Shown: one piece after another, positions 57,961 through 64,000 of the stretch | How the letters are laid out: each line of letters opens with the position of its first letter | Numbering within the stretch: position 1 is the stretch's first letter | Origin: Nocardioides marmotae | Lineage (GTDB): Bacteria > Actinomycetota > Actinomycetes > Propionibacteriales > Nocardioidaceae | NCBI RefSeq assembly: GCF_013177455.1 | Contig: NZ_CP053660.1 | Location: 4,216,001-4,280,000, forward strand | Length of the DNA: 64,000 bases | Reading direction: 5' to 3' | The notes under the pieces: model-generated | What the model saw: the letters and a program-made list of their open reading frames with translations, nothing else | What the model was told of the DNA's origin: nothing | Databases searched by the model: none | Made by a program: the position numbers and the translations under genes

Positions 57961-58864
57961 GCGTCGGCACGCTGACGGTGTCGGAGAGCCACTGCTGCTC
58001 GATCTCGGCGAGCGTGCCGTCCTCGCGCAGGTTCGCCAGCGCCGCGTCGACGCACTCGCGCAGCGGGTTGCCCTTCTCGAAGAGCATCCCGAACTCCTCC
58101 TGCTCGCCGGTCTCGGGCTGGAACTGCCCGATGATCGTGCTGCCGGGGATCTCGACGGCGGAGATGTAGAACGCGGTGGGCAGGTCGGCGAGGATCGCCT
58201 CGACCTGGCCGTTCTTGAGCGCCTGCTTGGCGGCGTTGGTGTCCTCGAAGACCAGCGGGTCCTCGTCGGGCTCGATGACGTCGCGGATGGCGGTCAGCGA
58301 GGTGGTGCCGGTCTGCGCGCCGAGCTTGTGGTCGGCGAGGTCGGCGATGCTGGAGAGGCCGGCGAGCGGGGAGTCCTCGAGGGTGATCACGGCCTGCGAG
58401 GCCTGGTAGTAGCCCTCGGAGAAGTCCACGACCTTCGCCCGGTCCGGGGTGATCGAGATCTGGTTGATGTCGAAGTCGAACTTCTTCGCACCCGGGGCGT
58501 AGGAGGAGTTGAACGGCACCGTCACCCACGCCACCTGGTCCTCGGAGAAGCCGAGCTCCTCGGCGACCGCGTAGGCCACCGCCGCCTCGTAGCCCTCCCC
58601 GTTGGTGGGGTCGTTGTCGACGAACCACGGCTCGAAGGCCGGGGAGTCGGTGCCGATGGTCAGCCGGCCGTCCTGGACCAGCGGGGCGCCCTCGACGCAC
58701 GCGGCCGGGTCGGCGTCCGGCGACGCGGCACCCGAGGTGTCGGCGGAGGTGTCGGCGGCCGTGTCGGACCCCTCGTCCTCGACCGGGGCGCACGCGGTGG
58801 CGAGGCCCGTCGCGAGGGCGGTGAGCAGGACGGGGGCGGCGAGGGTGGCACGACGCGAGCGCAT
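57953..58864 (-). CDS. Amino-acid ABC transporter substrate-binding lipoprotein
   Basis: A 303-residue periplasmic-binding-protein-like lipoprotein. The signal peptide ends ATGLATAC, an acceptable though weak lipobox, followed by an acidic linker. The binding domain has TIGTDSPAFEPWFV, the VPFNSSYAPGAKKFDFDINQISITPDRAKVVDFS region and ADLPTAFYIS, as in cluster-3 polar amino acid binders. ATG 58862-58864 is chosen over a nearby ATG because TACGAT lies 7 bases upstream. The start is only 46 bases from a divergent C-S lyase-like gene, which suggests a sulfur amino acid as ligand. Confidence 0.9.
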   Translation of the reverse strand: MRSRRATLAAPVLLTALATGLATACAPVEDEGSDTAADTSADTSGAASPDADPAACVEGAPLVQDGRLTIGTDSPAFEPWFVDNDPTNGEGYEAAVAYAVAEELGFSEDQVAWVTVPFNSSYAPGAKKFDFDINQISITPDRAKVVDFSEGYYQASQAVITLEDSPLAGLSSIADLADHKLGAQTGTTSLTAIRDVIEPDEDPLVFEDTNAAKQALKNGQVEAILADLPTAFYISAVEIPGSTIIGQFQPETGEQEEFGMLFEKGNPLRECVDAALANLREDGTLAEIEQQWLSDTVSVPTLD

Positions 58865-58871
58865 GACCCGC

Positions 58872-58877
58872 ATCGTA
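58872..58877 (-). promoter_or_regulatory. Leaderless -10 element of the amino-acid transporter operon
   Basis: TACGAT on the minus strand, 7 bases before ATG 58864; it decides the start. Confidence 0.5.
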
Positions 58878-58898
58878 GGGAGTTCGGGCGCCGACCTG

Positions 58899-58904
58899 TT
58901 CAAT
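58899..58904 (+). promoter_or_regulatory. Leaderless -10 candidate of the PatB-like gene
   Basis: TTCAAT 6 bases before the GTG start. The divergent -10 elements lie only about 20 bases apart, so the two promoters must overlap. Confidence 0.4.
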
Positions 58905-58910
58905 GAAGCG

Positions 58911-60053
58911 GTGATCCGTGACCTGAGCGACACCGAGGCCCGCCGCGCGCTCGTCCACAAGTGGGGTCAGGTGCCCGAGGACGTGCTGCCCGCGTGGGTC
59001 GCGGAGATGGACTACGCGCTGGCCCCGGCGGTCGCCGACGCGGTCGCCGAGGCGGTCGCGGCCGGCATGACCGGCTACCCCTCGTTCGAGCCGGGGGGCG
59101 GCGCGCTGGGCCGGGCGTACGCCGGGTTCGCGGCGCGGCACTTCGGCTGGCGGGTCGACCCGACGCAGGTGCTCCCGACCGTCGACGTCACGGCGGGCGT
59201 GCGGCTCGCGATCGACGTGCTGAGCGGGCCGGGCGCGGTGGTGCTGCCGCTGCCGGCGTACGCCCCGCAGCTGGGGCTGCCCGAGGTCTGCGGCCGCGAG
59301 CGGTGGGACCTGCCGGTCGAGCCGGACGCCGAGCGGGTCACGATCGACCTGGACCGGCTGGACCGGATGTTCGCCGACGGCGCCTCCACGCTGCTGCTGA
59401 CCCAGCCGCACAACCCGTGCGGGCAGGTCTACACCCGCGCCGAGCTCGAGGGCGTGCGCGACGTGGTGACCCGGCACGGCGGACGGGTGGTCAGCGACGA
59501 GATCCACGCGCCGCTGGTGCTGCCGGGGGCCGAGCACGTGCCCTACCTCTCCCTGGAGGGGGCCGGGGAGCACGCCGTCGCGGTGGTGGCGGCGTCGAAG
59601 ACGTTCAACACCGCGGGGCTGCGCTGCGCCCAGGTGGTCGTCGACGACCCGGCGACGGCCGCGCGGCTGGCGGGCGTGCCGATCGCGCGCAACGACTCGT
59701 GGTCGCCGCTCGGGGAGGTCGCCGCGGTGGCGGCCTACGAGCAGGGCGACGCCTGGCTCGCGGCGCTGCTGGAGCGGCTCGACGGGCAGCGCACCCTGCT
59801 CGGCGCGCTGTTGGCCGAGCACCTGCCGCGCGCGCGGATGCGCCCGCTGGAGGCGACGTACCTGGCCTGGCTCGACCTGCGCGCCTACGGCCATGACGAC
59901 CCGGCAGCCATCGCACTGGAGCGCGGGCGGGTGCGCGTGGCGCCGGGGCACGACTACCACCCCGGCCTGGCCGGGCACGTGCGGCTCAACATCGCGACGT
60001 CGCCGGAGCGGCTGCGCGAGATCGTCCGCCGGCTCGCCACGGCCCTGGGCTGA
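58911..60053 (+). CDS. PatB/MalY-type PLP aminotransferase (probable cystathionine beta-lyase)
   Basis: A 380-residue fold-type I PLP enzyme. The start KWGQVPEDVLPAWVAEMDYALAP is the KW...LPMWVADMDF block of the MalY/PatB group; LLTQPHNPCGQVYT and VVSDEIHAPLVLPG precede the Schiff-base lysine in AASKTFNTAGLRCA. This group mostly cleaves C-S bonds of cystathionine or cystine, giving pyruvate and ammonia. GTG was chosen for its 6-base distance from TTCAAT. It is divergent from an amino-acid importer, forming a likely uptake-and-cleavage pair. Confidence 0.88.
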   Translation: MIRDLSDTEARRALVHKWGQVPEDVLPAWVAEMDYALAPAVADAVAEAVAAGMTGYPSFEPGGGALGRAYAGFAARHFGWRVDPTQVLPTVDVTAGVRLAIDVLSGPGAVVLPLPAYAPQLGLPEVCGRERWDLPVEPDAERVTIDLDRLDRMFADGASTLLLTQPHNPCGQVYTRAELEGVRDVVTRHGGRVVSDEIHAPLVLPGAEHVPYLSLEGAGEHAVAVVAASKTFNTAGLRCAQVVVDDPATAARLAGVPIARNDSWSPLGEVAAVAAYEQGDAWLAALLERLDGQRTLLGALLAEHLPRARMRPLEATYLAWLDLRAYGHDDPAAIALERGRVRVAPGHDYHPGLAGHVRLNIATSPERLREIVRRLATALG

Positions 60054-60159
60054 GCCGCTCGAGCGCCGGGGGGCGGCTGGGGACGGCGCCTACGATCGGG
60101 GAGGTGAGCGGGCCCCGCGCACGCCCAGGTCGCCTCCGGCGGTGGCGTGCGGCCACGGG

Positions 60160-61533
60160 TCAGGCGCCGCCCGGCCGCTCCTCGGGGGCGCAGGAGAGCA
60201 GCCGGCTGGGCCGGAAGCCCTCCCACCGCTGCTGGACGCGCGCGGGGTCGAGCAGCTCCTCGAGGTCGACCTCCCAGGTGTGGCCGGAGGCGTTGCGGCG
60301 CAGCAGGTAGCCCAGGCCGGAGGTGCGGTAGACCGTCCCGCCGGCGGCGTGCACGGCGGCGAGCAGCTGGGCGTCGACGTACCGCCGCACCTGCCGCCAC
60401 CAGCCGACCTCGCGCAGCAGGTCGCGGGAGAGCAGGATCGTGCCGCCGGCGACGAACCGGGTCCACGCCTCGGCGCGGTGACCGCGGGTGACGGTGAGGT
60501 CGAGCGGGGCGAGGTAGTGCTGCTCGGCGGGCGTGCCCACCACGTCGGCGCCGCTCCAGGCGCGGGCGCGGAGGAGGTCGGCGACGAAGTCGGGGCCGTA
60601 CCAGTCGTCGTCGTCCATCTTGAGCACCAGCTCGCCGGCCGCGGCGCGCGAGGCGCTGGTCAGCACGTCGCCGAAGGCGGCCTCCGGCGGCTGCGGCAGG
60701 ACCGTGGTGGGTACGCCGGCACGCTGCTGCGCGGCGGCCGGGTCGGGGTCGAAGCCGTGCGGCGCGAGCACCAGCTCGAGCCGGTCGACGCCGCGCTGCT
60801 TGGCGACCTGGCGCAGGGCGTGGTCGAGCATGTCGGGCCGCTTGGTCGCCAGCACGATGCTCACCGACGGCTGCCGGCGGGCCGGGCCGTGGGCGTCGAG
60901 GGCGGCGCGGCGCAGGAGGACCGAGTGCTCCTCGCGGGCGAGCGGGTCGGCCAGGTCGACGGGCGCGGCCACCTGGTCGCGCAGCGCCGGGTCGAGGCCG
61001 GCGGGCGCCTCGCCGACGAGCGGTACGCCGGCCATCGCGAGCGCGGCGACGACCGCGGGGGCGGTCGCGGCGCTGACCCGGGCGCCCGCGTGGGCGCGCA
61101 GGTCGGCGACCAGCCGCTCGCTCGGCTCGGCGGCGGCCACCTCAGCAACCGGCCCGTCGGCCGGCCCGAACCCCTCGGCGTTGAAGACGCGGTCGTCGAG
61201 CGTGAGGCCCGGGCGCGGCTCGGTGACGTCGAGGACCGGCCGGACGGCGTACCGCCCGAGCTCGGCGAGGACCTCGGCGACCTCGACGTGGCCGCCGAGC
61301 CGGACGACGACCCGCCAGCCGTCGTCGGTGCGGTGGGCGCGGTAGCGGCGCAGCGGCGGCCACTCCGGGCGCGGCACGAAGCCGAGCGGCCCGGGGTCGG
61401 CGTCGAGCAGCACCTCCACGGTGCGGGCCAGGACGCCGGAAGCCGCGCCCGAGGCCGCGTGGGCGCGCAGCGCCGCGCGGTCGGCGAAGCGGAGGGTGAC
61501 CCGGTCCGCAGGGCCGGGGCCGGGCTCGCTCAC
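60160..61533 (-). CDS. Two-domain glycosyltransferase (GT2 C-terminal domain)
   Basis: A 457-residue protein. Residues 1-~225 form a domain I do not recognise, perhaps involved in binding the acceptor or partner. A GT2-type domain follows, with SVSIVLATKRPDMLDHALRQVAKQ (nucleotide-binding strand) and LVLKMDDDDWYGPDFV carrying the DxD-like metal site. Near the end GWWRQVRRYVDAQLLAAVHAAG is the acceptor-side helix. It transfers a sugar from a nucleotide donor. GTG start, five bases after the upstream GT2-like stop, so third gene of a surface-glycan operon. Confidence 0.83.
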   Translation of the reverse strand: MSEPGPGPADRVTLRFADRAALRAHAASGAASGVLARTVEVLLDADPGPLGFVPRPEWPPLRRYRAHRTDDGWRVVVRLGGHVEVAEVLAELGRYAVRPVLDVTEPRPGLTLDDRVFNAEGFGPADGPVAEVAAAEPSERLVADLRAHAGARVSAATAPAVVAALAMAGVPLVGEAPAGLDPALRDQVAAPVDLADPLAREEHSVLLRRAALDAHGPARRQPSVSIVLATKRPDMLDHALRQVAKQRGVDRLELVLAPHGFDPDPAAAQQRAGVPTTVLPQPPEAAFGDVLTSASRAAAGELVLKMDDDDWYGPDFVADLLRARAWSGADVVGTPAEQHYLAPLDLTVTRGHRAEAWTRFVAGGTILLSRDLLREVGWWRQVRRYVDAQLLAAVHAAGGTVYRTSGLGYLLRRNASGHTWEVDLEELLDPARVQQRWEGFRPSRLLSCAPEERPGGA

Positions 61534-61538
61534 GAGGC

Positions 61539-62465
61539 TCAGACGTCCAGCCGGCCGCGGCGCCTGACCAGCGGTCGGGGCGCCTGCGGCAGCCAGCTGC
61601 GGGTGACGTGGTCGACGACGTGGACGCCCGGCGGCGCCTCGATCCGGTGCAGGCCCGGCACCTCCTCGCCGCGGCCCTCGCGCAGCGCGGAGTAGACCTC
61701 CCACTCGCGGCGCTTGCGGGGGGCGCGGGAGGAGTCGAAGTCCTCGGTGCTGCTCCAGTGGGCGAACTCGTCCTGGTCCAGCCACTTCAGCTCCACGCAC
61801 AACCCCTCGGGGGCGACGATCCGCTCGGAGGTCTCCGGGAACTCCCGCACCTCCCACTCAAAGGCCTTGACGAAGGTGAACTCGGGGCCCATCGGGTAGA
61901 CCCACGGCTCGAGGAACCGGAAGCCGAGGTCGATCCAGGCCACCGACTCGCTCTCGATGCTCAGCGGGTGCCGCGGCACGGCGACGACCGCGCCCGACCC
62001 GTGCAGCTGCCAGGCGAGGTCGGCCAGCAGCGCCTCCCCCTCGCCGGTGAGCACCATGTCGCCGTCCCACTTCATCGAGTAGCTCGTGCGGACGTGGGAG
62101 AAGGACCAGTTGTAGAAGTGGGTCAGGGAGTGGACCGAGTGCGGCGGCGTCGCGAGGTGCTCGGTGCCGGCGCGGCTCACGCGGAACGGGTAGGACGTGA
62201 CCTCGATCCGGTCGCTCGCGCCGCACTCCTCCGCGACCCGCCGGGCCACCTCGGCCGTGCCGTCGTCGGACTGGTTGTCCACCAGCACCACCCGCTGGAC
62301 CGCCCGCAGCATCGGCGGGAGGACCCAGGGGAGGTTGCGGGCCTCGTTCTTCACGCGGAACACGCAGGTCAGCCCGGGGTCGAGCGGGCCCTCCTGCCAC
62401 GCCCAGCTGACGTCGTACGCCGCGTCGCCCTCGAGGCAGGCGATGTCGGGCCGGCGGGTGCTCAT
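61539..62465 (-). CDS. GT2-like glycosyltransferase
   Basis: A 308-residue protein. The GT-A start is LTCVFRVKNEARNLPWVLPPML then VVLVDNQSDDGTAEVARRVAEE, the pattern of family 2 enzymes, and SYSMKWDGDMVLTGEG supplies a DGD metal site. The C-terminal part (EFPETSERIVAPEGLCVELKWLDQDE) is acidic and Trp-rich. No membrane helix is seen, so it should act on the cytoplasmic side. ATG overlaps the sulfotransferase stop (ATGA). Donor and acceptor are unknown. Confidence 0.83.
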   Translation of the reverse strand: MSTRRPDIACLEGDAAYDVSWAWQEGPLDPGLTCVFRVKNEARNLPWVLPPMLRAVQRVVLVDNQSDDGTAEVARRVAEECGASDRIEVTSYPFRVSRAGTEHLATPPHSVHSLTHFYNWSFSHVRTSYSMKWDGDMVLTGEGEALLADLAWQLHGSGAVVAVPRHPLSIESESVAWIDLGFRFLEPWVYPMGPEFTFVKAFEWEVREFPETSERIVAPEGLCVELKWLDQDEFAHWSSTEDFDSSRAPRKRREWEVYSALREGRGEEVPGLHRIEAPPGVHVVDHVTRSWLPQAPRPLVRRRGRLDV

Positions 62466-63541
62466 CGCTGCTTGCCGAGCGCCTTGCGCAGGCCACGGCG
62501 GGCGCTCGCCGGCACCATCGCGCGGACGCCGTGGGGGATGCGCTCGGCGCCGCTGCGGCCGGGCGGGAGCTGGTCGGGCTGCGGCTTCTGCGTCTGGCCC
62601 GCGCGCTTGGCGGCCAGCGCGGTGGACTCGCTGAGGGCCTCGGCCTCGGCGTAGAGCTCGGCGTAGGCGGTGCGGAGCTCGTCGAGCCGGTCGTGGACCT
62701 CGGGGGTGTCGCCGTCGTCGTCGGCGAGGCGGTCCAGCTGCTGCCAGGACTCCTCGGCGACCTCGCGCAGGCGGTCCGGGACGCGCACGTCGTCCCAGGT
62801 CAGCTGCACCCGGCGCAGGGTCGGGTCGATGAACTGGTGGACCTTGCGGATGTCGTTGGCCGAGGCCGACTTCACCGCGTCGAGGTCGAAGCGCTGGCCG
62901 AGGCCGAAGACCGGGATCGTCCAGTCGGTGAGCATGTCGTGGTAGCGGACGAAGGCCCGCGCGCTGCCCCGCGTCGAGCGCTCGGTGTGCAGCATCATGT
63001 TCACCCAGGCCGCCGTGCGGCTGATCTCGCCGGCGGTGCTGGAGGTGCGCCCGCCCGCGTAGTACTTCTGCTTGCTGCCCACGACCTCGGTCGGCGGGCG
63101 GAGCATCGTGACGTACGCCGGGGTGGCGTCGCAGCGCAGCGCGGCGCTGCGCCACAGGCCCATGAACCACGCCAGCCGCGGGTCCTTGACCACGAGCTCC
63201 GGGCCGCCCTCGACGAACTGCTGCTCCAGCCACGCGTGCAGCCGCCCGCGCAGCGGCTCGAACGTCGCGAGCTTGCCCGCCTCGAACCACGCCGAGGGCC
63301 GCGCGTCGGAGACCGCCACGTTGCAGCGCTGGAGCAGCTCGTGGTGGAAGTCGACGACCCACTGCGGCTCGCCGAACCCCTTCGGGTTGGTCTCGTCGGC
63401 CTGCACCTCCGGCTGCGGCACGTGCATGCCCAGCGTCTGCAGCGTCCCGGACATCGTGCTCGTCCCGCTCCGGCCGGACCCGACCACGAACACCACCCGC
63501 CGCTTCTCCGCAGGGGCCGGCGGGACAGGCGACGTCGACAT
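62462..63541 (-). CDS. Sulfotransferase-like protein heading the glycan operon
   Basis: A 359-residue P-loop protein with the PAPS-binding start VVFVVGSGRSGTSTMSGTLQ (5'-phosphosulfate loop, about residues 16-35) and the later VVKDPRLAWFMGLW and FVRYHDMLTDW segments usual in this group. The C-terminal ~90 residues are helical and basic. It probably adds sulfate to a surface glycan or glycolipid made by the two transferases encoded next; the overlap with the first of them indicates shared translation. TAGGCT lies 7 bases before the ATG. Confidence 0.85.
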   Translation of the reverse strand: MSTSPVPPAPAEKRRVVFVVGSGRSGTSTMSGTLQTLGMHVPQPEVQADETNPKGFGEPQWVVDFHHELLQRCNVAVSDARPSAWFEAGKLATFEPLRGRLHAWLEQQFVEGGPELVVKDPRLAWFMGLWRSAALRCDATPAYVTMLRPPTEVVGSKQKYYAGGRTSSTAGEISRTAAWVNMMLHTERSTRGSARAFVRYHDMLTDWTIPVFGLGQRFDLDAVKSASANDIRKVHQFIDPTLRRVQLTWDDVRVPDRLREVAEESWQQLDRLADDDGDTPEVHDRLDELRTAYAELYAEAEALSESTALAAKRAGQTQKPQPDQLPPGRSGAERIPHGVRAMVPASARRGLRKALGKQR

Positions 63542-63548
63542 GGCCCTC

Positions 63549-63554
63549 AGCCTA
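63549..63554 (-). promoter_or_regulatory. Leaderless -10 element of the glycan operon
   Basis: TAGGCT on the minus strand, 7 bases before ATG 63541. Confidence 0.5.
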
Positions 63555-63766
63555 GGAGATGTGCCTGGCAGGACCTGCCACCTGTTCCCGGCCGGGTCGT
63601 CGCGGTCACAGGGTCGGTCGTCTGCGGGTCGCCAGACCCGGTGGCTCGACTGCGGCCTGCGGGTCGTGGGTGGTCGCGGTGGTGGCAGCTATCGGGAGAG
63701 GTACGCCGTGGTCGCGGTCGCTTCCCGGCTCGCGGTGCGCGCCCCGCCTCGGGGTGGGCCGGTCGG

Positions 63767-63850
63767 TTCATCAAGGTATGCAGGCAAACCGTCACTTCCC
63801 AGGGTGAGCTCGCACGGGGAAGTGACGCCTCGGCGACATACCTTGATGAA
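63767..63850. repeat. Long two-stage imperfect palindrome
   Basis: Outer arms TTCATCAAGGTATG and CATACCTTGATGAA (14 bases, perfect) enclose unpaired stretches of about 10 bases, then inner arms GTCACTTCCC and GGGAAGTGAC (10 bases, perfect) around a 16-base loop. The whole is 84 bases. No gene crosses it convincingly. It borders DNA of lower G+C content. Confidence 0.8.
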
Positions 63851-64000
63851 ACAACCGCTGATGATGTTTCGGGGTTGCTGGGACGCCTCCGAAAACTGGT
63901 CGAAGTTGCGTCTCAATATTCGGTCTGACCTGGGGAAACGGTACTTTGACTGTCGGTGGTGAGTGCTTGAGTAGACCCATGGCCAAGGACTCCCGACACC
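63851..64000. other. Less G+C-rich segment at the window end, possible edge of a mobile element
   Basis: This 150-base stretch is near 50% G+C against over 70% elsewhere. It has no complete gene. A plus-strand ATG at 63979 opens a frame (MAKDSRH) that runs off the window and could be the start of a transposase or other transferred gene. The identity cannot be judged from seven codons. Confidence 0.4.

Noticed and set aside
60104..60310. A 68-codon plus-strand gene with a promoter-like TACGAT
   Set aside because: It overlaps the coding end of the glycosyltransferase in antisense and its codon usage is that of a shadow frame; kept only as a finding about the promoter.
63767..63850. Integron attC-like site
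   Set aside because: The folded shape is suggestive, but the RYYYAAC and GTTRRRY boxes are not at the ends and there are no cassettes or integrase in view.
63689..63986. Overlapping short minus-strand frames at the window end
   Set aside because: They run through both arms of the palindrome and show no family features.

Overview
The window is about 70% or more G+C almost throughout, with dense genes, many GTG starts and repeated 4-base start/stop overlaps. It looks like the chromosome of an aerobic, lipid-degrading actinobacterium, most likely Nocardioides or another Nocardioidaceae. That assignment rests on protein families and composition, since no rRNA or tRNA gene is present. Many genes lack a Shine-Dalgarno site but have a -10-like hexamer (TAGGCT, TAGGGT, TACGAT and similar) exactly 6 or 7 bases before the start codon, which suggests widespread leaderless transcription.

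Layout. 1-9236: the 5' part of a membrane-anchored sulfite-oxidase-like molybdoenzyme, two CNNM/CorC-type membrane proteins, a fasciclin lipoprotein with SigK and RskA, a lipid-type tyrosine phosphatase, a DHA2 drug exporter and a secreted protein. The molybdoenzyme and fasciclin genes share a promoter motif (CARTCC-N15-CCGAAC), so they may form a local SigK regulon. 9339-18020: an inositol-monophosphatase-family protein, a frameshifted SGNH esterase, a small CxxC protein, a luciferase-like flavoenzyme, a TetR repressor divergent from hydroxyacyl-CoA and acyl-CoA dehydrogenases, a YhiM-like membrane protein and a VIT-family transporter. 18021-21206: a four-gene operon with 4-base overlaps encoding a WXG100-like protein, a WXG/alpha-beta-hydrolase fusion, a lipoprotein and an unknown protein. 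21282-21716: a block of long palindromic repeats.

21727-30848: a seven-gene, autoregulated operon (TetR, TIGR03084-type protein, AtuA, acyl-CoA dehydrogenase, carboxyltransferase, biotin carboxylase/BCCP, acyl-CoA dehydrogenase) whose composition recalls acyclic-terpene or branched acyl-CoA breakdown. 30932-35029: a PadR-controlled ABC exporter operon that includes an overlooked 47-residue ORF. 36004-39816: a lipid operon with a sugar-kinase-like phosphotransferase beside an ACAD10/11-type acyl-CoA dehydrogenase, resembling a split version of mammalian ACAD11. 40417-44237: an ABC exporter and an intact IS30-family element. 44308-47878: a two-gene beta-oxidation unit (FadB-like and thiolase) facing a MerR regulator across a perfect operator-like palindrome. 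48757-53994: an NmrA-like protein, a CPBP protease, a DEAD-box helicase, CsbD and an EthA-like Baeyer-Villiger monooxygenase. 54075-57100: an alpha-methylacyl-CoA racemase overlapping a glutamine amidotransferase that seems to start at CTG, a second repeat block, then an amino-acid ABC transporter. 57097-60053: the rest of that transporter, divergent from a PatB/MalY-type C-S lyase. 60160-63541: a two-glycosyltransferase plus sulfotransferase operon. 63542-64000: a long imperfect palindrome in less G+C-rich DNA that may be the edge of a mobile element.

Most of the window serves acyl-CoA catabolism under local one-component regulators (TetR twice, MerR, PadR), with envelope and export functions between. 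The clearest candidates for something not well described are the WXG-hydrolase operon, the SigK-linked molybdoenzyme/fasciclin unit and the terminal palindrome.
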